Assembly: GCF_030915505.1 (NCBI RefSeq)
Contig: NZ_CP133265.1
Coordinates: 3,128,001 to 3,192,000, forward strand
Source of the DNA: Neobacillus sp. OS1-2
GTDB taxonomy: Bacteria; Bacillota; Bacilli; Bacillales; Cytobacillaceae
Direction: 5' to 3'
DNA length: 64,000 bases
The stretch's first letter is position 1, and every line of letters starts with the position of its first letter. The notes beneath the pieces are model-generated. The model did no database searches, was not told the origin of the DNA, and saw nothing but the letters and a program-made list of their open reading frames with translations. A program made the position numbers and the translations under genes. Shown one piece after another: positions 1 to 7,886 of this stretch.

Positions 1-1
1 A

Positions 2-409
2 AAACGTAACCAAAATCTGCAGAAAAAATTTGCTTTAATAAGAGAAAATGAAGTTCGTTATGAAACATACCAAACCGATGACGCAGATTATATTATGGTG
101 GCATTCGGGACGGTGGCCAGGATTACCATGAATGCCATTAACAGAGCAAGACATGAAGGAATCAAGGTTGGATTAATAAGACCGATTTCCCTATGGCCAT
201 TTCCGGATAAGCCGTTTATTGAAACAAGGGATCGGGTAAAAGCATATATCTCTGTTGAAATGAGCGCCGGTCAAATGATCGAAGATGTCAGGCTTGCTGT
301 GAATGGTCGTGCCCCCGTAGACTTTTACGGTCGAACAGGCGGTGTGGTTCCAACGCAAGAAGAGATTTATGAGAAGATTAAGTCGGTAGCCGGAGGGGTA
401 ACGATATGA
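2..409 (+). CDS. 2-oxoacid:ferredoxin oxidoreductase, alpha subunit (VorB-like), 5' truncated
   Basis: This is the C-terminal part of the alpha subunit of a 2-oxoacid:ferredoxin oxidoreductase; the reading frame is open to the left edge of the window, so the gene starts outside. The visible 135 residues match the end of the pyrimidine-binding/transketolase-C type domain (VAFGTVARITMNAI, LIRPISLWPFPDK, VEMSAGQMIEDVRLAV). Such enzymes convert a 2-oxoacid plus CoA to acyl-CoA and CO2 and reduce ferredoxin. The stop overlaps the start of the beta gene by four bases, so the two are translationally coupled. Whether the substrate is a branched-chain 2-oxoacid or 2-oxoglutarate cannot be decided from this fragment. 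Confidence 0.85.
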   Translation, partial: KRNQNLQKKFALIRENEVRYETYQTDDADYIMVAFGTVARITMNAINRARHEGIKVGLIRPISLWPFPDKPFIETRDRVKAYISVEMSAGQMIEDVRLAVNGRAPVDFYGRTGGVVPTQEEIYEKIKSVAGGVTI

Positions 410-1161
410 CCATGAAAACGGTTTTTAAAAGAACAGACGGTTTGACAGACAAGCCTACACACTATTGTCCCGGCTGCACGCACGGTGTGATACACAGACT
501 TGTTGGCGAAGTGTTAGAGGAAATGGATATTTTAGAAGATACAATTGGGGTGGCATCGGTAGGATGTTCGGTGTTATCGTATGAATATTTTAATTGTGAT
601 ATGACACAGGCGGCACATGGACGTGCCCCAGCAGTGGCCACGGGAGTGAAGCGGGTTCTGCCGAATCGGTTTGTCTTTACGTATCAAGGTGACGGGGATC
701 TTGCTTCAATTGGAATTAGTGAAGTCATTCATGCTGCGGCGAGGGGAGAGAAGATCACCGTTATTTTTGTCAATAATGCTATTTACGGGATGACAGGCGG
801 ACAAATGGCACCTACCACATTGATTGGTCAAAAAACGGCGACCACCCCCTTCGGACGTGATGTTGCGATTCAAGGGTCACCAATTAAGGTTTGTGAAATG
901 ATTGCGACACTTGATGGCGCAGCATATATTGAGCGGGTTTCCACCCATGATGTTCCACATATACAAAAGGCAAAAAAGGCTATTAAGAAGGCATTTGAAA
1001 CCCAGAAAAAAGGCTTGGGATTTTCCATGATTGAAATACTTTCTACATGCCCGACAAACTGGGGACTTGACCCAGTGGAATCCCTTGACTGGGTAAAGGA
1101 CAATATGGTTCCTGTCTATCCCCTTGGTGTTTATAAAAACAGCGAGGAAGTGAAAAAGTGA
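406..1161 (+). CDS. 2-oxoacid:ferredoxin oxidoreductase, beta (TPP-binding) subunit
   Basis: The thiamine-diphosphate-binding subunit, 251 residues. Near the N terminus is the conserved HYCPGCTHG segment, whose cysteines are usual in beta subunits of this family. The TPP/Mg motif is visible as GDGDLASIG (about residue 98) followed about 25 residues later by NNAIYGMTGGQ. The length fits an independent beta subunit rather than a fused pyruvate:ferredoxin oxidoreductase. It overlaps both neighbours by four bases (ATGA-type junctions), so alpha, beta and gamma form a tightly coupled operon. No ferredoxin-like delta subunit is seen inside the window; it may lie upstream. Confidence 0.9.
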   Translation: MTMKTVFKRTDGLTDKPTHYCPGCTHGVIHRLVGEVLEEMDILEDTIGVASVGCSVLSYEYFNCDMTQAAHGRAPAVATGVKRVLPNRFVFTYQGDGDLASIGISEVIHAAARGEKITVIFVNNAIYGMTGGQMAPTTLIGQKTATTPFGRDVAIQGSPIKVCEMIATLDGAAYIERVSTHDVPHIQKAKKAIKKAFETQKKGLGFSMIEILSTCPTNWGLDPVESLDWVKDNMVPVYPLGVYKNSEEVKK

Positions 1162-1709
1162 TGCTAGAGGAAATCATTATTGCAGGATTCGGCGGTCAGG
1201 GAGTTATGTCTATGGGGCAATTGATTGCCTACGCCGGTATGCTTGAAGGAAAAGGTGTTTCATGGCTTCCTTCCTATGGACCGGAACAACGGGGAGGTAC
1301 GGCTAACTGTGCCGTTGTTGTCAGTGATGAGCCTGTTGGGTCACCGCTCGTTACAAGACCATCGACAGCGATTGTATTGAATAACCCATCATTCGATAAA
1401 TTCGAACCGCGAGTTCGCCCTGGCGGGATGTTAATGCTTAATTCTTCACTGGTGAATAGAGTCTCGGGACGCAAGGATATAAAAGTCATCGAAATCAGTG
1501 CAACAGACATGGCTAACGACCTTGGAAATACTCGAGTGGCAAATATGATTTTATTAGGGGCCTATTTGGAGCGCAGCAAGCTTGTTTCGAATGATTCCAT
1601 CATTGAATCATTAAAGAAAGTTCTTTCACCTGATAAATACCATTTAATAGAGATCAACAAACTTGCATTAGAAAAAGGAGCTTCGCTTGTTAAGGTACAC
1701 ATGGCTTAA
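1158..1709 (+). CDS. 2-oxoacid:acceptor oxidoreductase, gamma subunit
   Basis: The gamma (catalytic-domain) subunit, 183 residues. It opens with the glycine-rich motif GFGGQGVMSMGQLIAYAGM and continues with SYGPEQRGGTANC, both typical of the POR-gamma family. It follows the beta gene with a four-base overlap and completes an alpha-beta-gamma operon. A GGAAG/CTTCC hairpin with a T run follows the stop. With its partners it would release CO2 from a 2-oxoacid while reducing ferredoxin. A ferredoxin-dependent oxidoreductase in an otherwise aerobic-looking Bacillaceae genome suggests use under low oxygen or in branched-chain acid metabolism; that is inference. Confidence 0.9.
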   Translation: MMLEEIIIAGFGGQGVMSMGQLIAYAGMLEGKGVSWLPSYGPEQRGGTANCAVVVSDEPVGSPLVTRPSTAIVLNNPSFDKFEPRVRPGGMLMLNSSLVNRVSGRKDIKVIEISATDMANDLGNTRVANMILLGAYLERSKLVSNDSIIESLKKVLSPDKYHLIEINKLALEKGASLVKVHMA

Positions 1710-1712
1710 TGA

Positions 1713-1745
1713 GAGGAAGTAGGCTGTTTTTTGGGCTTCCTTTTT
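1713..1745 (+). terminator. possible terminator of the 2-oxoacid oxidoreductase operon
   Basis: GGAAG and CTTCC arms about 16 bases apart, directly followed by five T. The stem is short and so the call is weak. Confidence 0.4.
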
Positions 1746-1850
1746 CGATAAATATGTAAAAATTGTGACATACTAAAAACTTGATATGAGTCAATTAATT
1801 AAAAGTGATTTTCGATTAAACTTACGATATCGATAATCAAGGAGGAATTA

Positions 1851-2195
1851 ATGATGGAAAAAAGTTCAGTTAAAGCATTCATGGAATATAGCGAAGAAAG
1901 ATTTACGAAACGAGTAATCTATAAAAAAGGTGAAACAACAGCATTTATTTTGAACTTTATGCCAGGTCAGCAGCTTCCGGCACACAGACATCCGGGAACA
2001 GAGGTTTATTTATATGTTGTAACTGGAAATGGAACAATCATCATTGACGGTGCGGAGACAGAAGTAGCAGAGGCAGATCTTATTCATGTAACTAGTGAAG
2101 AAGAGATGGCCTTTAACAATAACGGAAGTGAACCACTAAGTTTATATGTCGTTTTAAGTAAAATCCCAAATGAAAATTATGCTAAAAATATTTAA
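1851..2195 (+). CDS. small cupin-domain protein
   Basis: A 114-residue single-domain cupin. The metal-binding cupin motif 1 is visible as PAHRHPGTEVYLYVVTGNG (two His and a Glu), and motif 2 follows in the segment around residues 75-95. The RBS AAGGAGG lies a few bases before tandem ATG codons; the first is used here, though the second is equally possible. It stands alone between two hairpins with no operon partner. Members of this family bind a metal and range from sugar isomerases to dioxygenases; the substrate cannot be told from the sequence. Confidence 0.85.
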   Translation: MMEKSSVKAFMEYSEERFTKRVIYKKGETTAFILNFMPGQQLPAHRHPGTEVYLYVVTGNGTIIIDGAETEVAEADLIHVTSEEEMAFNNNGSEPLSLYVVLSKIPNENYAKNI

Positions 2196-2200
2196 ATGGA

Positions 2201-2229
2201 AGCCAGCCTAAAGTTAGGCTGGCTTTTTG
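2201..2229 (+). terminator. terminator after the cupin gene
   Basis: Strong GC-rich hairpin with arms AGCCAGCCTA and TAGGCTGGCT followed by a T run. It also contains the stop codon of the opposite-strand MMPL gene. Confidence 0.8.
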
Positions 2230-4388
2230 CGACTTTCTCTGCGCTGTTTTTGTTTATAGCCAAAAAACCACCAATTCCAATCCCCTAACAGCTTCATTAA
2301 AGCGGGTACTAACACCATCCTCACAATCGTTGCATCTATAAATATGGCGATAGCAATGCCTACACCAAGCTGCTTTACAGGCATGACACCCGTAAAGGCA
2401 AACGCTCCTGTAACCACAATCATGATGGCTGCTGCGGAAGTAATAATCTTACTTGTGTAGGTTAGACCGGCAATGGTTGCTTGGCTGTTATCACCTGAAC
2501 TTAAATAAAACTCCTGAATCCTTGAGATAAGAAAGACCTCATAATCCATTGACAAGCCGAAAACAAGGGTAAACACGAATACGGGCAAAATTAAAGCAAT
2601 ATCTACTGGTGTGATTCCTAAATGTCCCTGCTGAAAAATCCAAACGACAATCCCAAAAGTACAGCCCAGGCTTAAAACGTTCATTAAGATGGCTTTTATA
2701 GGAATCAGAATGGATCGGAAGGCCGCCATTAGAATAACGAAGGTAGAAACAACAATTAATACTAATCCATATGGTGCTTTTTTAACTATCTCCGCAAAAA
2801 TTTCCTGCTCAAATTTAATGGGTCCGCCGAAAGATGCCTTTAATCCTAGATCCCTTTCAGTCCACTCACTTACCCATTTTCTAGCTTTAGCAGAATGCTC
2901 ACCTGTTTTTAAATACACATCCAAGCGTAATTGATTGTCTCTGATAAAGTAGTTTGTAACCTGCGCCACCATGGCTTTGTCACCATGGATAAGAAATTGA
3001 AATAGCTGATCAACCTCTTTTATTCCTGACGCTGAAAATGGTGAGTCAACTATAGATACTAGTTGGTCTTTCTCAAGTTTGTTAATTATCTGACTAACTT
3101 TTTCTAAATTCCTTTTATCCATCATGCTGCCCTGGGATTGGAGGACAATAGTAACCTTTTTCTCATCGCGTTTTTCGCTGGCAATAAAATGGTCCTGAAA
3201 TGTTTCTAAGGCTAACCTTGAAGGGTAGTTTGTTGGTAGGGAATCTGTCCCTGGAATGGCTAAAACCATTTGCTTTACTGGAATAAGCCCGACTAACAGA
3301 ATAACAAGTGCCGCTGTGACCATCATAATCGGGCGTTTCATCACCAGACCAGCAAATTTATGCCATATGCTTGTTTGGGTTTTCGATATCTTAAAAATAC
3401 TCAGTTTGTTAATATTTTCCCCTAAAATAGCAAGGAGGGCGGGAAGAAAGGTTAAGGCGCATAGTGCAGAAATGAAGACAACGGTCATCCCGCCAAGGGC
3501 AACATTTTGAAAAATATCAATCTTGATAAACCAAAGCCCTGATAACCCGATAAACACACATAGCCCAGAAAAGATAATCGACCGACCTGCAGTGGCGACA
3601 GTAATCTCAAGTGCTTCACGGATGGATTTCGTCTTAACTTCTTCTTTGTACCGATTGATAAATAACAAAGCAAAATCGATGCTTAGAGCGAGGCCAATCA
3701 TTGGGACAATATTTAAAATAAAGATGGTTAAATCAGCACCATAACTGAAAAAATAAACAGTTCCCATTGTCGTCAAAATGGAAACTACCCCGATTACAAG
3801 CGGCAGCGACGCAGCAACCAGACCACCGAATGCAAAAATGAGGACGACTAAGGCAATCGGTAAACCAATCATTTCTGCTTTGGCCAAATCCTCCTGACTG
3901 GCAACATTTAAGTCTTGGACAATGATCGGTTCCCCCGTCATGGTGACCTTTAAACCCTGTTTGTTTTTAAGCAGGCCATTTAATTGCTCAATTTCATTGC
4001 CAAGGCTTTCAGCTTTTTTGTTAAATGTGAGAAGGCCATAAGCATACTGACCCTTGATCATTCCTTCTCGTTCGAAAGGAGTGATGATTTGTTTAGCCCC
4101 ATTAAAGTCAGCTAACTTTTCAAATGTTTCTTCAATAAAGGTCCTAAAGCGGTCTTCACTAACTGTTTGCTTCTTTTCAAAAACCAGAATAATCGAGGAT
4201 TTAGCTTGTCCAAAGTTATTTTCCATGACTTTCCTTGTTGCGGCGTATTCACCCTTGTATTCGAAACCATTCCCACTTAAAACTGAGGGTAATTTCAATG
4301 CGAAAAATCCTAAGACGCAAATCACTGCTATCCAAATCAACAGCACCCATTTGCGATTCCGGTAGATGTAACTACCCAATTTCTGCAC
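2214..4388 (-). CDS. MMPL/RND-family membrane transporter (YdfJ-like)
   Basis: A large membrane protein of about 724 residues in the MMPL branch of the RND superfamily, probably exporting lipids or hydrophobic compounds by proton antiport. It has two repeats, each with one TM helix, an extracytoplasmic loop, then a block of five TM helices. The intramembrane acidic motifs are visible as GLALSIDFALLFINRYKEE in the first half and GLSMDYEVFLISR in the second. The GTG start at 4388 is preferred over the in-frame ATG 14 codons upstream because GGAGG lies seven bases before it and the next residues (QKLGSYIYRNRKWVLLIW) are a typical N terminus. It is a single-gene unit convergent with the cupin gene. 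Confidence 0.88.
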   Translation of the reverse strand: MQKLGSYIYRNRKWVLLIWIAVICVLGFFALKLPSVLSGNGFEYKGEYAATRKVMENNFGQAKSSIILVFEKKQTVSEDRFRTFIEETFEKLADFNGAKQIITPFEREGMIKGQYAYGLLTFNKKAESLGNEIEQLNGLLKNKQGLKVTMTGEPIIVQDLNVASQEDLAKAEMIGLPIALVVLIFAFGGLVAASLPLVIGVVSILTTMGTVYFFSYGADLTIFILNIVPMIGLALSIDFALLFINRYKEEVKTKSIREALEITVATAGRSIIFSGLCVFIGLSGLWFIKIDIFQNVALGGMTVVFISALCALTFLPALLAILGENINKLSIFKISKTQTSIWHKFAGLVMKRPIMMVTAALVILLVGLIPVKQMVLAIPGTDSLPTNYPSRLALETFQDHFIASEKRDEKKVTIVLQSQGSMMDKRNLEKVSQIINKLEKDQLVSIVDSPFSASGIKEVDQLFQFLIHGDKAMVAQVTNYFIRDNQLRLDVYLKTGEHSAKARKWVSEWTERDLGLKASFGGPIKFEQEIFAEIVKKAPYGLVLIVVSTFVILMAAFRSILIPIKAILMNVLSLGCTFGIVVWIFQQGHLGITPVDIALILPVFVFTLVFGLSMDYEVFLISRIQEFYLSSGDNSQATIAGLTYTSKIITSAAAIMIVVTGAFAFTGVMPVKQLGVGIAIAIFIDATIVRMVLVPALMKLLGDWNWWFFGYKQKQRRESRKKPA

Positions 4389-4498
4389 GTGATAACCTCC
4401 ATTATCGAGTTCTATGATAATAGTATACATAAGATTGATAAGGTAATCCGTTGTCTTTTTTGTGTCTAGTTAGACCACTGAAATACAATAAACTCAAA

Positions 4499-4514
4499 GT
4501 GAAATTTTGTTCAC
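4499..4514. promoter_or_regulatory. inverted repeat upstream of deoC, possible operator
   Basis: GTGAAATTTTGTTCAC has perfect five-base arms (GTGAA/TTCAC) and ends seven bases before the putative -35 box of deoC; a second TTCAA half-site lies inside the promoter spacer. It could be a DeoR-type operator, but no regulator gene is adjacent. Confidence 0.35.
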
Positions 4515-4521
4515 ATTGGTA

Positions 4522-4551
4522 TTTACAAATGTTCAATTTCTTTGTTATAGT
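4522..4551 (+). promoter_or_regulatory. putative sigma-A promoter of deoC
   Basis: TTTACA and TATAGT separated by 18 bases, about 60 bases before the deoC start. Confidence 0.5.
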
Positions 4552-4609
4552 AACATTATGTTAAAGTACTAATTGAAATAAAAATTCTATTAAATAGGAA
4601 GGTGTAAAA

Positions 4610-5284
4610 ATGTCTCAAAATGTTGTTAGAATGATCGATCATACCTTATTAAAAGCTGATGCAACACGTGAAGAAATCATTAAAATTGTCGAGGAAGCAA
4701 AAAAGTATTTATTTGCGTCAGTGTGTGTAAACCCAACTTGGGTTAAAACAGCTGCTGACATGCTTGCAGATACTAATGAAGTAAAGGTTTGTACTGTAAT
4801 TGGCTTCCCTCTAGGTGCCTCAACAACTGAAACAAAGGCTTTTGAAACAAAAAATGCCATTGAAAATGGCGCAAATGAAATTGATATGGTCATCAACATA
4901 GCGGCCCTAAAAGATGGCCAGGACGAATTGGTTGAAAAAGATATCCGCGCTATTGTCGAAGCTGCAAAGGGAAAGGCAATTGTAAAGGTAATCATCGAAA
5001 CGTGCTTATTAACGAATGAGGAAAAAGTAAGAGCATGTGAGCTTTCTGTAAAAGCAGGAGCAAATTTTGTCAAAACATCTACAGGTTTTTCGACTGGAGG
5101 AGCAACCGTCGAGGATATCCGCTTAATGCGTCAAACAGTCGGCCCTGAGATAGGTGTGAAGGCATCCGGTGGTGTCCGCAGCCGTGAAGATGCAGTTGCA
5201 ATGGTTGAGGCAGGAGCTACCCGGATTGGTGCCAGTTCCGGTGTTTCCATCGCCAAAGGTGAACTTTCAGACAGTAACTATTAA
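4610..5284 (+). CDS. deoC: deoxyribose-phosphate aldolase
   Basis: Cytosolic class I aldolase that splits 2-deoxyribose 5-phosphate into glyceraldehyde 3-phosphate and acetaldehyde in deoxynucleoside salvage. The 224-residue length is normal. It opens with [12 protein letters not shown]; the Schiff-base lysine lies in [17 protein letters not shown] (about residue 153), and the second active-site lysine is in [10 protein letters not shown] near residue 182. The RBS is AGGAAGGTG. Unlike B. subtilis, no deoR, nupC or pdp neighbours are present, so it is a single-gene unit here, perhaps controlled by the inverted repeat upstream. Confidence 0.96.
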   Translation: MSQNVVRMIDHTLLKADATREEIIKIVEEAKKYLFASVCVNPTWVKTAADMLADTNEVKVCTVIGFPLGASTTETKAFETKNAIENGANEIDMVINIAALKDGQDELVEKDIRAIVEAAKGKAIVKVIIETCLLTNEEKVRACELSVKAGANFVKTSTGFSTGGATVEDIRLMRQTVGPEIGVKASGGVRSREDAVAMVEAGATRIGASSGVSIAKGELSDSNY

Positions 5285-5304
5285 GAATATAAATCAAGCA
5301 AAAA

Positions 5305-5337
5305 TGGAGCTATTCTTACGAGTAGCTTCTTTTTTGC
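5305..5337 (+). terminator. weak terminator after deoC
   Basis: AGCTA and TAGCT arms with a ten-base loop, followed by CTTCTTTTTT. Confidence 0.4.
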
Positions 5338-5420
5338 TCTTAACAGTAAAAATTCATCCCAGAATTGAAGAAAGTGTCTAAGTACATACTATAAATATAG
5401 AAAATAAAAGGGATGAGACC

Positions 5421-5933
5421 ATGATTTATATTTATAATGATTATGGAGGAACACATACGACATCACTAGCCGCTGCGTACCATTTAAAACAACTTCCTCA
5501 ATCAGAGCGGAAACTTTCAAGGGAGGAAATATTAAATGTGAATTTCTTTAATAAATTAACAAAGGAAGACTTCGGAAAACTAATCTTTCACGGTGTTGAT
5601 GATGAAAGTAATCCAGTGTATACGATCGGGCGCAAAAGGAATAAATATGTTGTTCCGGCATTAAAAGAAATGAGTTTACTGCTTCAGGAAAAGTTTAAAT
5701 TCGATGAAAAGATTGTCTTTTCAAATACCTCACCGACGGTTCCCTTTGCCATGTCAATGGGGGGATTTTTCTCAAGGGGGTTAAAAATTGACGTAATTGG
5801 GGTTCCGTTATTAGTGATAGGCGCCAAACAATGCTGCGATAATATTTATCGCTTGGTTGAAAATACGAAAGAAGTGGGGAGGACCACTTTTTCAGAAAAT
5901 GTGATTATCTTAGAAAATAAAATGTATAAGTAA
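5421..5933 (+). CDS. DUF3189 family protein
   Basis: A 170-residue protein of unknown function that I place in DUF3189 from its opening MIYIYNDYGGTHTTSLAAAY, which resembles a nucleotide-binding first strand and loop, and from the later ISNTSPTVPFAMSMGGF-like segment. An AAGGGATGAG RBS precedes the start. Seven-odd bases after its stop the RBS of proC begins, so the two could be co-transcribed, but nothing in the sequence shows a functional link. No membrane segment or signal peptide is visible. Family members occur in spore-forming Firmicutes. Confidence 0.75.
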   Translation: MIYIYNDYGGTHTTSLAAAYHLKQLPQSERKLSREEILNVNFFNKLTKEDFGKLIFHGVDDESNPVYTIGRKRNKYVVPALKEMSLLLQEKFKFDEKIVFSNTSPTVPFAMSMGGFFSRGLKIDVIGVPLLVIGAKQCCDNIYRLVENTKEVGRTTFSENVIILENKMYK

Positions 5934-5952
5934 AGAAAAGGTGTTGAAGAGT

Positions 5953-6756
5953 ATGGAAAAAAAGATAGGTTTTATTGGGGCGGGGAAAATGGCTCAAGCC
6001 ATGATTGCGGGAATGGTTCATTCTGGTGTCATCCCTCGGGAAAATATTATGGCAAGTTCTGCTACAAAAACAACTGTTGATAAAGTTGAAGCGAAGTATG
6101 GTATTTCCACATCGTTACATAATGTTGACGTTGCAAGATATGCTGATATTCTTATTCTTGCGGTGAAACCAGATCTTCATCCATCGGTCATTAATGAAAT
6201 AAAAATGAATATGAAACAGCATGTCATCATTGTAACGATTGCTGCTGGAATTACATTAGGTAATCTAGAACAGTTATTTGGTTACCAAATAAAAGCAGTC
6301 CGGACGATGCCAAATACGCCATCATTGGTAGGGGAAGGTATGAGTGTTATCTGTGGAAATCATTACATAAGTGAACATGAACTTGCTGAGGTGGAAGTTT
6401 TGTTCAGTTGTTTTGGGAAAACGGAGCGTCTTGAGGAAAAGGTCATGGATGCCGTTCCATCCATAAGTGGTTCTTCCCCAGCATATGTTTACATGTTAAT
6501 CGAAGCAATGGCAGATGGTGGTGTACGTCAGGGAATACCAAGAGATAAAGCGTATCGGCTGGCAGCACAGGCTGTTTTAGGGGCTGCTAAAATGGTACTT
6601 GAAACAGAATTACATCCTGGGGAACTAAAAGACCAGGTTTGTACGCCTGGGGGAGCCACGATAGAGGCAGTGGCAACGCTGGAAAAGGAGTATTTCCGAG
6701 GAACCATCCTGGCAGCAATGGAGAGTTGTTCTAAAAAAGTAACAGCACTTACTTAG
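5953..6756 (+). CDS. proC: pyrroline-5-carboxylate reductase
   Basis: NAD(P)H-dependent enzyme for the last step of proline biosynthesis. 267 residues. The N-terminal Rossmann motif is KIGFIGAGKMAQAMIAG; the C-terminal dimerisation domain carries SGSSPAYVYMLIEAMADGG and the signature HPGELKDQVCTPGGAT. The ATG at 5953 is chosen because AAAGGTG lies about nine bases upstream; a GTG four codons earlier would have no proper RBS. Bacilli often have several paralogues (ProI, ProH, ProG), and which one this is cannot be settled here. It follows the DUF3189 gene closely. Confidence 0.93.
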   Translation: MEKKIGFIGAGKMAQAMIAGMVHSGVIPRENIMASSATKTTVDKVEAKYGISTSLHNVDVARYADILILAVKPDLHPSVINEIKMNMKQHVIIVTIAAGITLGNLEQLFGYQIKAVRTMPNTPSLVGEGMSVICGNHYISEHELAEVEVLFSCFGKTERLEEKVMDAVPSISGSSPAYVYMLIEAMADGGVRQGIPRDKAYRLAAQAVLGAAKMVLETELHPGELKDQVCTPGGATIEAVATLEKEYFRGTILAAMESCSKKVTALT

Positions 6757-6824
6757 TATTAAGAATTTTGGATCCCTTAAATTGGATCCTCTTTTTATAT
6801 AGTAATTATTGAAGGGTGTAGTTT

Positions 6825-7883
6825 ATGGACAGTCATACGCCTTATCTATATGAAAATGAGTTATTTATCCTTTCGAATATGACCATCGTAATAGTAACAA
6901 TATTGGTCATGTTATTAGTATACCTCCTTATTCGAAAATCCCATGATAGTAAGAAAATGAAGAAAATTGAATACTATAAAGAAAAATACAATCCCCACAT
7001 TTTTCAATTGGTGACCGATGGAATCTCTTCATGTGAACTGTGGCCGGAAACAGTCATCCAGCAAAAGGCCATCGAAGAGCTGTTGAGTAGTTATTTAAAA
7101 GTAGTAGAGGGTTATGTAGAAAAGAACCGATTATCGGAACTAGCAGCCATGTATTTAACGGAAAATTATCGTAAGCGGCTTAAGAGTAAAAAGTGGAGTA
7201 CACGTATGAATACTCTGTACTATATTGAGGGCTTCAATATGATTTCCCTGTTAAATGATGTGAATAGATTATTGAAATATAAACGGCTTTCCCATGAAGA
7301 ATTGGTCCATATTTTAAGAATCCTTGCCATGTTTCAATTTAAACCACTCTTTCATTTGCTTACCAACCACTATCAGTATCTAACTGAATATGATTATCGT
7401 CATATCTTGATTCGTTTACAAAATCAACAATTTCAACAGTTTATAGATTATTTCCACCAGACAGATTCTACCTTACAGAAAGCCGTTCTTGAAGTCATTG
7501 GGTTAAAAAGGGAGACCAATTACCTTTCCTTCCTAGAAAATATTATTTTCAGCTACTGTGGTGAAATAAAACTACGGGCCCTAAAGGCATTAGCAGAAAT
7601 CGGCTTTGTGGAAGATATTAATCCTTATTTAGATCTTCTCCATTCTACAATATGGCAGGAACGGATGCTTGCTGCAAAACTAATGGGGTCAGTTAAAGAA
7701 GAAAAAGCCATGCCCAGATTAATCGAGCTTTTACACGATCAAACATGGTGGGTTCGTTCTCAAGCGGGCCAATCAATCTGTCAATTTGGAAACGGGAAAG
7801 ATATTCTTCGAACAGTTTTAGAAACATCAAAGGATCCTTTTGCAAAAGACATGGCCTGGGAATGGCTCCATAAAGGGGTATGA
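6825..7883 (+). CDS. membrane-anchored HEAT-repeat protein of a polysaccharide operon
   Basis: A 352-residue protein with one N-terminal TM helix (about residues 16-41, rich in I, V and L, followed by RKSHDSKKMKK), so the rest is predicted to be cytoplasmic. The C-terminal half (about 215-345) shows helical HEAT-like units such as KLRALKALAEIGFVEDINPY, ERMLAAKLMGSVKEEKAMPR and WVRSQAGQSICQFGNGKDIL. It lies three bases before the GT2 gene and so is the first gene of a three-gene operon. By position it is probably a scaffold or regulatory partner of the synthase. I do not recognise it as a characterised protein. Confidence 0.8.
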   Translation: MDSHTPYLYENELFILSNMTIVIVTILVMLLVYLLIRKSHDSKKMKKIEYYKEKYNPHIFQLVTDGISSCELWPETVIQQKAIEELLSSYLKVVEGYVEKNRLSELAAMYLTENYRKRLKSKKWSTRMNTLYYIEGFNMISLLNDVNRLLKYKRLSHEELVHILRILAMFQFKPLFHLLTNHYQYLTEYDYRHILIRLQNQQFQQFIDYFHQTDSTLQKAVLEVIGLKRETNYLSFLENIIFSYCGEIKLRALKALAEIGFVEDINPYLDLLHSTIWQERMLAAKLMGSVKEEKAMPRLIELLHDQTWWVRSQAGQSICQFGNGKDILRTVLETSKDPFAKDMAWEWLHKGV

Positions 7884-7886
7884 ACA

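Noticed and set aside
4639..5073. 144-codon minus-strand ORF within deoC
   Set aside because: Antisense shadow of a well-conserved gene with serine/phenylalanine-rich composition typical of such shadows.
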